Positions 25,040 to 36,635 of a stretch of DNA of 64,000 nt are shown here, piece by piece. Position 1 is the first letter of the stretch; every line of letters starts with the position of its first letter. The notes below the pieces were generated by a model, which saw nothing but the letters and a program-made list of their open reading frames with translations, ran no database searches and was not told where the DNA came from. The DNA comes from Calendula officinalis (Eukaryota > Streptophyta > Magnoliopsida > Asterales > Asteraceae): contig OY970822.1 in NCBI GenBank assembly GCA_963853835.1, positions 20,431,058-20,495,057 on the forward strand. Direction: 5' to 3'. The translations under genes were made by a program, and so were the position numbers.

Positions 25040-25719
25040 TAGGGATGTTCAAAACCGGGTACCCGGAAATCCGGATACCCGAAAACCGGATATCCGAAAA
25101 TTCGGGTAGTAGATTTAAGTACCCGTATCAGTACCCGAATTTTCGGGTATCCGGTTTTCGGGTACCCGGATTTTCAGATACCCGGTTTTCGGGTACCCAG
25201 TACCCGGAAATATAATTTCTTTGTCACAAAAATTACATAAATGGAAGTCGCCATTGTTTATATATTTAATTTCTTTAAATCTTATTAATAAATTTGTTAT
25301 TAAAAATTTTCGTTATGATTTTCTTTAAAGAAAAATCGTTACTAGTTATGAATCTGACCAAATCTTTAAAGGCATCCAATGATTCAACGACGGATGTGAG
25401 AATTAGATGGTTTGTACGTGAGAATTGAGACATGGTTTTAAATTTTAGACATTTGTCAAAATGAGTCAAGCATATGCCCATATCTAATGATAATTAATGT
25501 CTAATAATAATATAAAAAAATATATAAAAATAAATTGGAAAAATAAAATTCGGGTACCGGGTACCCAATTACCCGGTTTTTTAGAAAAACACTACCCGTA
25601 TTTGATACCCGGAAACCGGTTACCCGGAATCCGGGTATCCGGATTTTCGGGTATCCGGATTTCGGATATCGGATATTTTTTCGGGTACCCGTTTTTTCGG
25701 TTATTTTTGAACACCCCTA
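25040..25719. mobile_element. hAT-type foldback MITE built on CGGGTACCCG words
   Basis: This 680 bp element starts TAGGGATGTTCAAAAC and ends TTTTTGAACACCCCTA. It is flanked by a perfect 8 bp duplication, ctcaaatg, at 25032-25039 and 25720-25727. The arms (about 25055-25210 and 25550-25700) are chains of CCGGGTACCCGG/CCGGATATCCGG half-palindromes. The AT-rich centre is unrelated. Short open frames within it are artefacts of the repeats. Confidence 0.85.
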
Positions 25720-25727
25720 CTCAAATG

Positions 25728-26152
25728 TATAATTATGAATGATAGATGTTAGGCTAATAAATCATGATACCAACCATAAGTAGAAGCTAATTAGTTTGGG
25801 TGGAAGAAAGAGACATAAAGTGAAGGCAAAGAGTGTGATTTATGGATATATAATTGGTGACAGTCTGTTTGGTTAGTGGCCCCTCTTGCCCTAATCATAA
25901 TTAATGCTAAATAAACCCCACAAACAAACATCTCCCATCAATTCCTCCCTAACTATTCCTTTTAATTTATTCATATAATATTCTTACATGAATGATGATA
26001 CATGTCTTAAATATCTATAACAAAAATAAAATATCCAAATTATTGAATAATCGTAGGAACCCAAACAAAGAATAAAACAATAAAAATTATGGATTACCAT
26101 GCACTACCCTTTTCAGTTAAGAAACTTCCCTTTAAAAGGGAATTCTGGATAA
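25728..26152. other. Intergenic, nothing recognised
   Basis: AT-rich sequence, no gene or element boundary seen. Confidence 0.5.
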
Positions 26153-26162
26153 ATAGAATGTA

Positions 26163-26991
26163 GAGAAACGTTCAAGGAGGTCCATCATCTTTAGAAAGTC
26201 CTAATGAACAAATCTCAACCATTGATCAATAAGATCTAATGGTCAAGATTAATCACATATTTTATATATTGAGGGGTATTTTGGTCATTTTTTAAAAAAT
26301 AAATATTTTTTTTAGTTTTTTTTTATTTTTTATTTTTTATTTTTTATTTTAAATTTTTTATTTTTTTTATTTTTTTTATTTTTTATTATGAAGGGGTATT
26401 TTGGTCATTTGGCACTTAAAAAAAATTTCGATTTTTTTATTAATTTTTTTAATTAAAAAATAATATTTATTTGATAATTACGTGTATAACTTAATCACAT
26501 ATGATTTTAGTGTAAAATCACATGTGATTTTAGTGTAAATCACATATGATTTTAGTATAACATCAAGTTTTAGTTAAATCACATGTGATTCAGAATGCAA
26601 TCACATGTGATTCACTATGGAATAACATTATGTGTCATTAATGAAAATTTAATAATTTTTAAAAAATAATAATAATAAAATATTTTTTTATAAAAAATTA
26701 AAAATTTTAAAATAAAAAATAAAAAATAAAAAAAAATATTTTTTTTTGAAAATGACCAAAATACCCCTCAGTTAAAAATTAAAAAAATAAAAAAAAAAAA
26801 TTTAAAAATTTAAAATAAAAAATAAAAAATAAAAAATAAAATAAAATAATTTTTTTTAGTGCCAAATGACCAAAATACTCCTCTATGTATAAAATACGTG
26901 ATTAATCTTGACAATTTGATCATATTGATCAATGGTTGAGATTTGTTCCTTGAGACTTTGTAAAAATCATGGATCTCCTTGAACGCAACTC
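26163..26991. mobile_element. MULE-type non-autonomous element, copy 1
   Basis: This 829 bp element has terminal inverted repeats of about 130 bp: the left end GAGAAACGTTCAAGGAGG pairs with the right end CTCCTTGAACGCAACTC, continuing through ATTGATCAAT and GATTAATCAC words. It is flanked by a perfect 10 bp duplication atagaatgta at 26153-26162 and 26992-27001, the length expected for Mutator-like elements. The centre repeats the 14 bp palindrome AATCACATGTGATT and variants. No transposase is present. Copy 2 is at 60411-61173. Confidence 0.85.
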
Positions 26992-27001
26992 ATAGAATGT
27001 A

Positions 27002-30000
27002 TTATGACTGTTTTAAGATTTTATCTTTCATCGAAATTTCTTACTATTACGGGATATATAATGTTGTTTTGAATTTTTGGCCACTTATTTAACCAAAAGA
27101 GTTTAATAAACTGCTTGAGTATTTTTATATTTTCGTTTATATTGATTTGAAAAAAATCCATGTATGAAAATTATATAAGTATAAAGAGTAACATAACTTC
27201 AAGTTTATAGATTTACAAATGAAATAACTATACTTTTTTAAATTATAACAAAATAAAAATGTATATATAAGATGGATAAAATTGACATTTCACATTTAAT
27301 TTTTTGTTTGTATTATTTTAATTTGGTATAATTAGCATTATTTTTGTCATGTTATAATTTTCTAGCAAAAATTTGGGTCTGAGTTAGCAAAAATGAGAAT
27401 GAGCATATAATTGGTAACCTAAAAAGTTATTTCAATATATAAATGATATAAATGTAAAATATATATATTTAAATAACCTCTACAAATATTAACCATCTTT
27501 TTATGATTTCAAGCTAATATTATCTTGATGAAAACATTAGACAAATCTCATCAACATCAATAGAACTCTTGTATAATACTGCAATACACATTTGTTACTA
27601 GAAGTACAATAAAAAAACTGGTTGCTATCTTTTTTTTATTTTTTAAAGGTTAAGAAAACAGTTTAATGATGAGGATTGAAATATAATGACATGTTTGGCA
27701 ATGTTTACTATTTGCACCAAATTATCATCTTCTAAAACAATGTAGAGTCAATGTCAAATTTTAAGAAAGTTGGCTCAACCACTATTTGGTGGATAATAAC
27801 TCAAAGAGGGACCAATGCCAATTTCAATATTCCTCAAGAACCCTTATCCTTTACAATTAATTGTACCATACTTCACCATTGCCTCGACAAACAAGGTAAA
27901 TGACCCAAAACAAAAACAATTATTAGATAGTAACTCCTAGGGGTGTAATCAAACAAAGTTCCATTGATATAGTGTGATGCTCATGTTAGATTTAGTTATG
28001 AAGTTCGAAGCTTCAAACTTGACTCAAATTCAACCGCGCTTATAATTTAATCAACATTTTTTAATTCAACTTGACTCGACTATTAGTTTAAAATAATAAT
28101 GATAATGATCATGACGTAGGGGATATTTGCCAACTTTGGTTTCAATGTCGGAAAGAGCCGAAATTCATGTGGTTCGTCACCAACACTCATCCCTTAAATA
28201 CAATAGAAGTTGCACACTCTTTAGAATATAATAATTTTATTTAGCTCCTTTAAATAAAATCTCAGTTCTGGTAAAAAACTCAACCGTCTTTATATTCTGG
28301 CTCACAAGCCGTGTGTGAATGGGAAATGATTGGATAGGTTTGTTTGGCTTTTGTTGTTAACAATCATCATGAATTGCCATAAATTGCCTTAGAATGTACT
28401 TTACATTTACTAGCAACTTTTAGGTACAATGTCAAAGCTTAATTGTTAGTACATGTTTATGATCGTTTATTTCGTATATTCAGTGAAACATCAACATCTT
28501 TCACTTTATAATATAATTTAAAAGGAAATTACCGTTTATAATTGGTTCTTCTGGGGTGACTGAGTTTTGCTCGTGATATACGTGACTTTAAATTGTCGTT
28601 TTCGAAACCATCTTGTAAATATTTACCTATCAAAGTGATCGAACATGTTACATATAGCAGATCATTTCAAACACTTTTACTAGTTGTCTACCACCAAATG
28701 GTTAATTAATATTCTTATTAATTATAGACAAAGTTAAAATTTACGTATAAATATATTCTTTTTTTAGTGTTGAGCTAAAGAGAAACAATCCAAACAAAAT
28801 ATTTTTTTACTTCAAAATAGTTTAATTTTAAAGTTAAAAAGTTTCTTTCAAGCACATCTTTTTTTTTTATTTTTCGAAACGGCATTCAAACACATCCTAT
28901 TTAATTTTTCTTGACTAAGAATCATTAATTTAAAATATAAAATGTTAACAAACAATTCCAAACATCCCATATATACTTTTATAAAACACTTTTTATGCAT
29001 TAGCATTATATCCGTACAGAATAACAAATAATTATCACAATTTTAAAAAGTCCGTCTTGGCTTCGTCACGTCTCGAAAAAGCTTAAGACTTTACTATGTC
29101 GCCACACCTTGGTCCAAGGCTTGGATGTAAGGCTTGACATATGTTAAGGTCCAATTTGGCTCACTTTTACCCGTTATAAGCTGTGTTTTTAAGCGTATTA
29201 AAGGTATTGAGTCATATATGCCATATATATAGGTAATTTAGTTATAAGAATCGTTGAATATGTCAAAACTAAAGAAGAAAATTGATTAACTATGTTATAA
29301 ATATATAATTATGTATATAAAACTATAAATTATATATAAAATTGTCGCCTTAAGTCTCGCCTTGAGAAACGTCATGGCTCGTCATGTCTTAAGGCTTGAT
29401 AGTGTTGCCACGTCGCGTCTTACGTTTTTTAGAATGTTGATTATTATACATTTCATTTTCATTAAATAAACAATTTAAATTAAATATGTGGATATTGGTT
29501 TATGTTATATGTTGCGTAGTTAACTTGAAATGTTTCCAGTAGAACAAATTCTGTAATGTATGCATGAATTTAAGTTAAAAATAAAAGTTAATTTACGTAC
29601 ATTATTAATTACTACTTTCTCCATTTCAAGTAAAACAAACACGGGAGTATGGGCTTAGGATAGGCCGATAGGGTACATATATATGTGGACCATGTTTCAT
29701 AACTACTCTTTTTGGATACCTCATATGTTAAAAAATAATATAAGGGTTTTGCTAATCTGTCAATAAACACATTAAAACTTGTAAATTAATCAACAACAAT
29801 CTCCTGTATTTTAGGTATCACTCATCCGGGAATAAAAGTACAACATTTTAATGCATAAGGACTGTCATTAGCAAAACCTTATTTTTAAATATGTACAGAC
29901 AAAAAATTCCGAGTTACTAATTTACTATCAACATTTAAAACCATTAATGAAACTATATTATACTTCGTACAACTTATCACCAAATTCAAATCTATACCAA

Positions 30001-30983
30001 CTATATTGTACGGTAGCACTTGTTAATTACACAAAATCATCCACTTTGTAGACATTACCCATCATTATAAATAAAAAAGTAGATGGACTTTAAGTGTTTG
30101 ATGTCCCAACAAACAACTGTTTACAATCAAACAAGAAAAATCTTGCCACAAGTTACGCAATTGAGTATATCAAGGATCCAAAACTTTCATTCAATCACAT
30201 AAAAGTTTTAAGACTTGTTCATCGACTAGCACCAAAAATGCGAATCTCAAAATTAATAACATATTATACCAAAAAATTACAATTCGGGATTGGCACCCGC
30301 GGACGATGAGTATGTATCCCCACGGCCCGCGATTTTTTCTTGACCCGTCACATCATCGGTACCCGTTAGCAGGATAAATTTTGCGCCAATATTCATGACC
30401 CGTGGATACCCACAACCAACGGGTTATAAAATAAACAATTTAATTGATTAAGACAAAGTAAGACACCAGCAATATTTGAATGTTATTACTACCAATTCTT
30501 AGGTCTATTATATGGTTTAGAGTAATTAAAAGGCATTAAGTAAAGCAATCAAGAGAAATTCGGAAATGAATAAAAAAGATTAATGATTAAATTTGTTAAA
30601 ATGGTTAGAAAAATATGAAATAAAAGTTGTGGGAAAAGCTCTGTTTTTTTCTCTCATCAACCCTTACAACATTTCTCTTTCAATCTTTACAAAGTAACCA
30701 ATTTTGCAATGTTCCATCACCCAGCCGGATATCCACCACCACCGCCGCCAACCACCACCTCCTGCCTCCGCCACCAGATTCTTGAAATCAGCCAAGAATT
30801 ATACAATCAATTTCTTGAAGAAGCCATCAATGTGTCTTCTCTGTATATATAATTACAGCTGAATTGGGTCTTCATTAACAATTTATCATTTATGTCAACT
30901 AAATTCAGAATCATAGATCAACTTTCATTTGACCCGTAAAAAGTGGACAGATTGGATACTTGGACTTTCTAACTTACAGAAAG
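27002..30983. other. AT-rich intergenic region with element remnants
   Basis: No gene can be supported. Two remnants stand out. About 29045-29425 carries inverted-looking runs of cgtctcg/ccttaaggc words around an AT-rich middle. About 30280-30432 carries cgcggacgatg/gacccgtggatacccac words like those of word-palindrome foldbacks. The remainder shows nothing recognisable. The segment next to 30984 is the bHLH 3' flank. Confidence 0.45.
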
Positions 30984-32873
30984 TCAAACTTGAGAAAAAG
31001 TCATCTCATCAAGTGGCTGATCTTGGCCTAATGCCATCTTTACAACACTTTGAAGGTCAGATCCCCAAGCCTGAAATTTCCATTTAAACAAGATCCAAGT
31101 CTATATAAACATCTTGCTAATGTAAATCTGGAAACATATTATACTAATTGAAAATTTAATTTACCTCACCACAACCATCTGGTTTCATACGGTGCATTGC
31201 TGCCATCGAAGGGTTGAGTGAAAATTGATTATCAGGAATCATTCCATTATATTGTGATTGGAATCCATAAGGGAATGGTTGTGATGATGCATCAAAAGGG
31301 TTCATGTTGGTTGCCATTGACACCCGGGATCGAAAAATCTGAAATTTACATAACAAAATCACTCTCAATTTCAAATTATATTTTTTTTATATAGTTTGTT
31401 AAGGATTTAATAAAAAGAGGTTGAGAAAGCTTACATCTTTAGATAGAAGTGCTTCCATGTTCACATCCATCCTAGGATTAACAGTAGCCAATTTCATTGA
31501 CAAGAACTGTAACAAATATTAACTTGATGAGCAAAATCAATCACATTATAAGAATATTGAGCTAAATCAATCTTAATTACCTCAACCTGTCGCTGCAACG
31601 ATTGTACATAGTTTATAATCTCATCAAGCATAACAGCTTTTCCTGTAACCTAATAAATCAATTCTCATTTCAAATTATAGTCCAAATTCTTAACATTTAT
31701 GATAAAGTCTGAAGCTTTTTTATGTTTACCTTGTTACAACCAGGAACAAGATCTTGAAGAAATTTCATCCTCTCACTGATTTTCTCTCTTCTGACCTAAA
31801 TTTGTCAAACCAATTGAATTAAAAAATTTGTATATTAATTAAAGATGTAATAAAAATGTTGTTAAATTTAGAAACTGTCGTACTCTTTCTGCAAGACTAT
31901 GGCTGTCAGTTGCTTGGCCCCTTCTAGCTCTAACATGAATGTAATCTTTCGTTGACTTTTCATTTTCCTTTTTTTCATCATTTGACTTGCTTCTTTTTGC
32001 ATCTGATTCTGATTCCACAACCTGCAAAAACACAAACACGATGTTTTCTTTCTTAAATCTTTATAAAACAAGAACAAAAAGGAATGATAAAATGACTAAA
32101 CTAACCTTGTCATCTTTAGCAGAGATGGTTGTACTAGATTCTGTTTCTTTTCCTTTTCCTTTAGGAATTCCTTTTCTCTTTCTTCCATTAGTAGTATTAT
32201 AATTATTACTCTGTTTTTGTTGTCCTTTAATTCCAGATTCAGTTTCCGATACTGATACTGATGATTCCTCCATGGCATCACCCAATTCTGTTGATAACCT
32301 GCTGAAATTCTTCTTGTTTTCTTCTGGGATTCTTATGCCAGCAGTCTTGAAAGATTGATTGCTTGATAGCCTTCCTGATTCCATTCCATGACCAAAAGTA
32401 GAGAATCTTGCTGCTCTTTCAACAAATCCAGGATCTGTAGGGAATTCTGAAATTGGGGAATTCTCTGTTATTGAAAGCTTAAGCTTTGATGGTGAATTCA
32501 AAGGTGTGTTGTAGCAAGAACTGGTGTTGTTTCCATTAATGTGAGATTGAGGTGAAATATCACCGGAATTACATATATTCCCAAGTCTACCAATCAATTC
32601 CCGGAGAACAATGCTCTCACCACCACCGGCCGGAATTGGGATTCCGGGATGGGAATTGGCCGGGGTTGAGACAATTGAACTCAAAGCAGACTCAAAGAGA
32701 TCCCTTTGGTCAATAGAATTCTCACAACGTGGATTAAAAAAGGAATCGGAAAGTCGGTCTGAGCTACAATTCAGTTGAATTCCCAATCCCATTCCAAAGA
32801 TGGAATTCCAGGCTTCGGGGATTCTAATTCCATTTCCATTTCCTTCATTAGTGAAAATATTCTGTTTTTCCAT
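30984..32873 (-). CDS. bHLH transcription factor, subgroup XII type
   Basis: This is a nuclear DNA-binding regulator of the group that contains the CIB, BEE and bHLH49/62/78-type proteins. Seven exons, given high to low: 32106-32873, 31884-32021, 31730-31795, 31581-31649, 31435-31506, 31165-31338, 30984-31070. They total 1374 bases, 457 residues. The first 256 residues form a low-complexity Ser/Asn-rich region with conserved words such as FVERAARFS. The basic region (about 288-306) has the His-Glu-Arg arrangement SHSLAERVRR that predicts E-box/G-box binding. The helix-loop-helix follows (to about 347), containing KFLQDLVPGC and AVMLDEIINYVQ. The last exon was found by extending past the donor at 31164 and encodes a DLQSVVKMALGQ-type tail. 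The exact paralogue cannot be named. Confidence 0.9.
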
Positions 32874-34139
32874 AATTGAAGTGAACTACCAAATGGGTTT
32901 ACACTTTCTTGGCAAATCTCCAAATGGGTGTTCTGTTTTCTGTAAAATTAAGTAAGAAAGATTGAGCCTTGAAAGGGAATTGATTGTCTTTTTGGTTCTT
33001 GGAATTCACTCTAGTGTGTGTGAAAGATAAAGGGGGTGGTGTGTGAGAGAGGGGTAGTTATGTCTTAAGAGTTGTGAGATGGGTAGTAACATAAAAGGAT
33101 AAATAAAGACAATAATGGAGCAAGGAAAGTGAAGAGGAAACAGTGAATAAACACATTTAAAAAGACAGTGAGGAATGCCCACTTAGGTATAGGTTACAAT
33201 CTAGTTGTTTCATGTTTGGTACGTTGGTTATGTGATTGGGTAAGGGGAAACACAAAATATAGACATTCCATGATCATCAATGGTAAGAAACTAAGAAATA
33301 GATTTGTCCAAGAGAATTAAGTTTTACACCATAAGTTTTAATACATACATTACATAGTGTAAATTTTATAGTTAATTGTACTAGTATACTAAGCAATAGA
33401 TATGATACATGCAATAAAAGTTGTGGTGTAAAAATCACTCCCTTTTGTTTATAGTTGACTGCAAAAATCGGCTGAAATCCCATGACCAAATTGATAAGAC
33501 GATTAAGATTAAGTAAAACATTGTACATGTCAAATTTATGATCAAATTAACGGAAAAATGAAAGCAGTTACTCTTCTCCATTCTTCAAGTAAACAAGAGA
33601 AGTCAAAATGAATTGCACGAAAATTAGAAATTTTAGCAATCATTAAAACCCACCATTCAACCAGGTTTCAATCTTTGGAAACCATAAATCCATTTCATTC
33701 CCAGTACAAAATACCAACCATGCTTAATAAGGTATTATTCCATTCCTTGTTTTCAGAACCTTCATACCAAGTTATTGAAACTTTATATGAATTTGATTTT
33801 GTCATATTTGAATAATATAATTTCGTGACAATACCTTCATCAAAGAAGCATTTCACACTATTTTAAACTCGTTTTTATGTCTTATTTTCAAATAAAGCAT
33901 ATAGTTTCTTTTATTATTTTTCAAAGTCATGAAAGGTAACAATGTGTTCAAATTCATGTTCAGTCTTAAGACTTGTATGGTCGTATATCATATGAACCGA
34001 GTGAGATTAATAAATAATATTGGATATTATGAAAGATTATTATTATGTAGATAACAATTAGGTATATATATATTGTAATTTAATTAGTATAGTAGACTAT
34101 AATTACATAAATTATAGATAGATGATTAATTATTAAAGA
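32874..34139. other. bHLH upstream region and intergenic DNA
   Basis: This holds the 5' flank of the bHLH gene. At 33405-33440 a stretch containing gcaataaaagttgtggtgtaa is the reverse complement of the left arm of the MITE at 52941-53706, so it is a fragment of that family. Nothing else was recognised. Confidence 0.5.
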
Positions 34140-34148
34140 TTAATAATT

Positions 34149-35293
34149 GAGCGAATTACATCTAAGGTCTCTGTGGTTTACCACTTATTTCAGTCACAGT
34201 CCCTAAACTTCATTAAGTACACTGGGAGTCTCTGGTGTTGCCACTTTGTTGCATCCATAGTCCCTGAAGCAAACAGACGTTAATTAAAGCCGTTAAATCT
34301 CTCATTGCGCATCACATGATGGGTAGTATGGTAATTGTCCACCTCTTCCTCATACTTAAACCTGAGTAAATTACATGGAAGGTCCCTGTGGTATACTACT
34401 TATTACAATCTTAGTCCCTGAACTTCATTTATTACACCGGAAGTCCCTGGTGTATACACTTTGTTACACACATGTAAGCCTGTAAACGAACCAAACGTTC
34501 AACGAATCGTTTGCGAACTGTTCGGCGGGAGTTCGTTTATGTTCGTTTAGCTAAACAAACGAACACAAATAAGATTTTGTGTTCGTTTAGTTAAACAAAC
34601 GAACACGAACAAAGGCTAGTTCGTTCGTTTATGTTCGTGAACATACGTTTGTTTTCGTTTGTTTACGTCCGTTTGAGTTTGTTTATGTTCGTTTGTGTTC
34701 GTTTGTGTTTGTTTCATGTTTGTTTATGTTTGTTTGTGTTCGTTTCGTGTAGTTTGTGTTTGTTTATGTTCGTTTGTGTTCGTTTATGTTTGTTTCTCTA
34801 GTTCACGAACCGTTTGTAAACACTAAATTTTCTTAACAAACATAAACGAACACAAACGAAAATAAAAAAACACATGTTTGTTACACTGGTTTATGTTTGT
34901 TACCCTAGTTTATGTTTGTTACCCTAGTTCATGAACCATTCGCTCGTTTACATGCCTACATGTGTGTAACAAAGTGTATACACCAGGGACTTCCGGTGTA
35001 ATAAATGTAGTTCAGGGACTAAGACTGTAAATCTGTAATAAGTAGTATACCACAGGGACCTTCAATGTAATTTACTCGGGTTTAAAAATGAGGAAGGGGT
35101 GGACAATTACCATACTACCCATCATGTGATGTGCACATGGGGGATTTAACGACTTTAATTAACGTCCGTTTGCTTCAGGGACTACGGGTGCAACAAAGTG
35201 GCAACACCAGGGACTCTCAGTGTACTTAATGAAGTTTAGGGACTGTGGCTGTAATAAATGGTAAACCATAGGGAACTTAGATGTAATTCGCTC
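34149..35293. mobile_element. Large MULE-like foldback containing a second, related foldback
   Basis: The ends GAGCGAATTACATCTAAGG and its complement (TTAGATGTAATTCGCTC) are inverted repeats, flanked by a perfect 9 bp duplication ttaataatt at 34140-34148 and 35294-35302. Each arm is about 325 bp and itself contains two homologous units. The outer unit begins at 34149. The inner one begins at 34364 with GAGTAAATTACATGGAAGG, and its partner ends at 35077. The arms include gggact/agtccc words. The centre is occupied by the 34475-34958 element. There is no coding capacity. Confidence 0.8.
34475..34958. mobile_element. hAT-like foldback built on GTTCGTTT words, innermost layer
   Basis: The ends TAAGCCTGTAAACGAAC and CGCTCGTTTACATGCCTA are imperfect inverted repeats of the TAGGnnTGTnAACGA kind seen at 52998. 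The interior is dense in gttcgttt/aaacgaac words, tandem on one strand. It sits exactly at the centre of the surrounding foldback; the flanks cacacatg and catgtgtg mirror each other instead of forming a clean direct 8 bp duplication. Confidence 0.6.
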
Positions 35294-35625
35294 TTAATAA
35301 TTAAAGGGATTTAAGTATAAATTTAAGAAACTCAGTTTATTAATAAATAGGGGATGACTTATTTTTGGTAATCTGAGTTGCGAGTTGATTGATTACATGG
35401 GGCAACTATCCGCTTTACAAGTAACTCGGAGTTTGTGTGAGTAACATTGTTTCGTGTTAGTGCCCTTCCGTATACTTTTTGAGACTTACAAACTAAATCC
35501 AAATTATTTATCAAACCACATACAACATGCATATAATTTACTCTTTTACATATTTATATGGTCTAAGTACTTATATCGAAGTTATATTGATTAAGAAAAC
35601 ATTATTACTATCTATCAAATATTTA

Positions 35626-35938
35626 CTTCCTCCGTATCAAAATAAGTGACACAAATTGGTTTACACATTTTTTGAGGCAAAAGATTAAAGTGGAGGTTAA
35701 AATAGATTAAAGTACATAGTTAGTGGAGAATGAGTCACACTTTTCTTGAATAAAGTGATATTAATGAGTTTTAAAAGTAAAAGTAAGGGTATAAAGGGAA
35801 TTTCATTTTGTTAAAGTGGATAGTTAGTGGGTATGAGTCTCACTATTTTTACCAAATATGGAAAGTTTTCAAAGTGTGTCACTTATTTTGATACACCTCA
35901 AAATAAAAAGTGTGTCACTTATTTTGATACGGAGGAAG
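35626..35938. mobile_element. Stowaway-type MITE, copy 1
   Basis: This 313 bp element starts CTTCCTCCGTATCAAAATAAG, ends with its complement (CTTATTTTGATACGGAGGAAG), and is flanked by TA (35624-35625 and 35939-35940), the Tc1/Mariner hallmark. The termini are the common plant Stowaway type. Confidence 0.9.
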
Positions 35939-36125
35939 TATATTATATTTTCCAATTCATAAAACAAGTGATATGTGAAATCTAATATAAACATGTTTGA
36001 GAAAGCTTATTACTTAATAAACTTAAATATTTTTAAATTTTCAAATTTACTTAAACTTAATAAACTAAAAAAAGCTAGTATTGTTAACAGAGTTGAGCCA
36101 AATGGAAAGTTGGAGATACGACTCA

Positions 36126-36505
36126 GAGGGTGTTTGAGATTGCGATTTGAAGTAGATTATCTGCTTATTATGTTTTGAAAATGTAAATAATCTAAAACTA
36201 GTGTTTGGCAAAAGGTATGAAATAATCATTTATTTGCGGTTTAGAGCTTCAAAATAGAGTTTTGAAAATGTAGGTTGGTAGCTACTTATTTGCGTTTTGA
36301 AGATGGAGTTTTGAATATTACATATTAACTAAATAAATAATCAGGTTTACGCTAAAATACAGATTATCTGATTATTGCGATTTCAAACAACATTATCAAA
36401 TACAAACACAACTATTCAGAATCACATTTTATTACCGCTAATTATCAAATTATTCATCTCCAAAACATATAATCTATTTTCAGCTATCAATCCCAAACAT
36501 CCCTC
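36126..36505. mobile_element. MITE family A, copy 3
   Basis: The termini GAGGGTGTTTGAGATTGCG and TCAATCCCAAACATCCCTC are inverted repeats. The 380 bp interior aligns with copy 1 (same direction) and copy 2 (inverted). No clear target duplication was found. It ends about 130 bases before the SRRP1 start codon. Confidence 0.7.
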
Positions 36506-36635
36506 TATATGTGGACACTAGCACAGCACGACTACACACAGTATCTAATCCTAATCCCAATCCTTTGAACGTTATCATCTGTTGTATGCTACACTTTCCA
36601 TATCCAAGTATTCTTCCCTCCCCCGTCACCGGAAA

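Noticed and set aside
25015..25215. Arg/Pro/Gly repeat protein
   Set aside because: The frame is a translation of CCGGGTACCCGG words in the hAT foldback arm, and it crosses the element boundary.
36582..36635. Longer N-terminus for SRRP1
   Set aside because: The open frame begins with TTG, not ATG; the first ATG in frame is 36636 and gives a plausible transit peptide.
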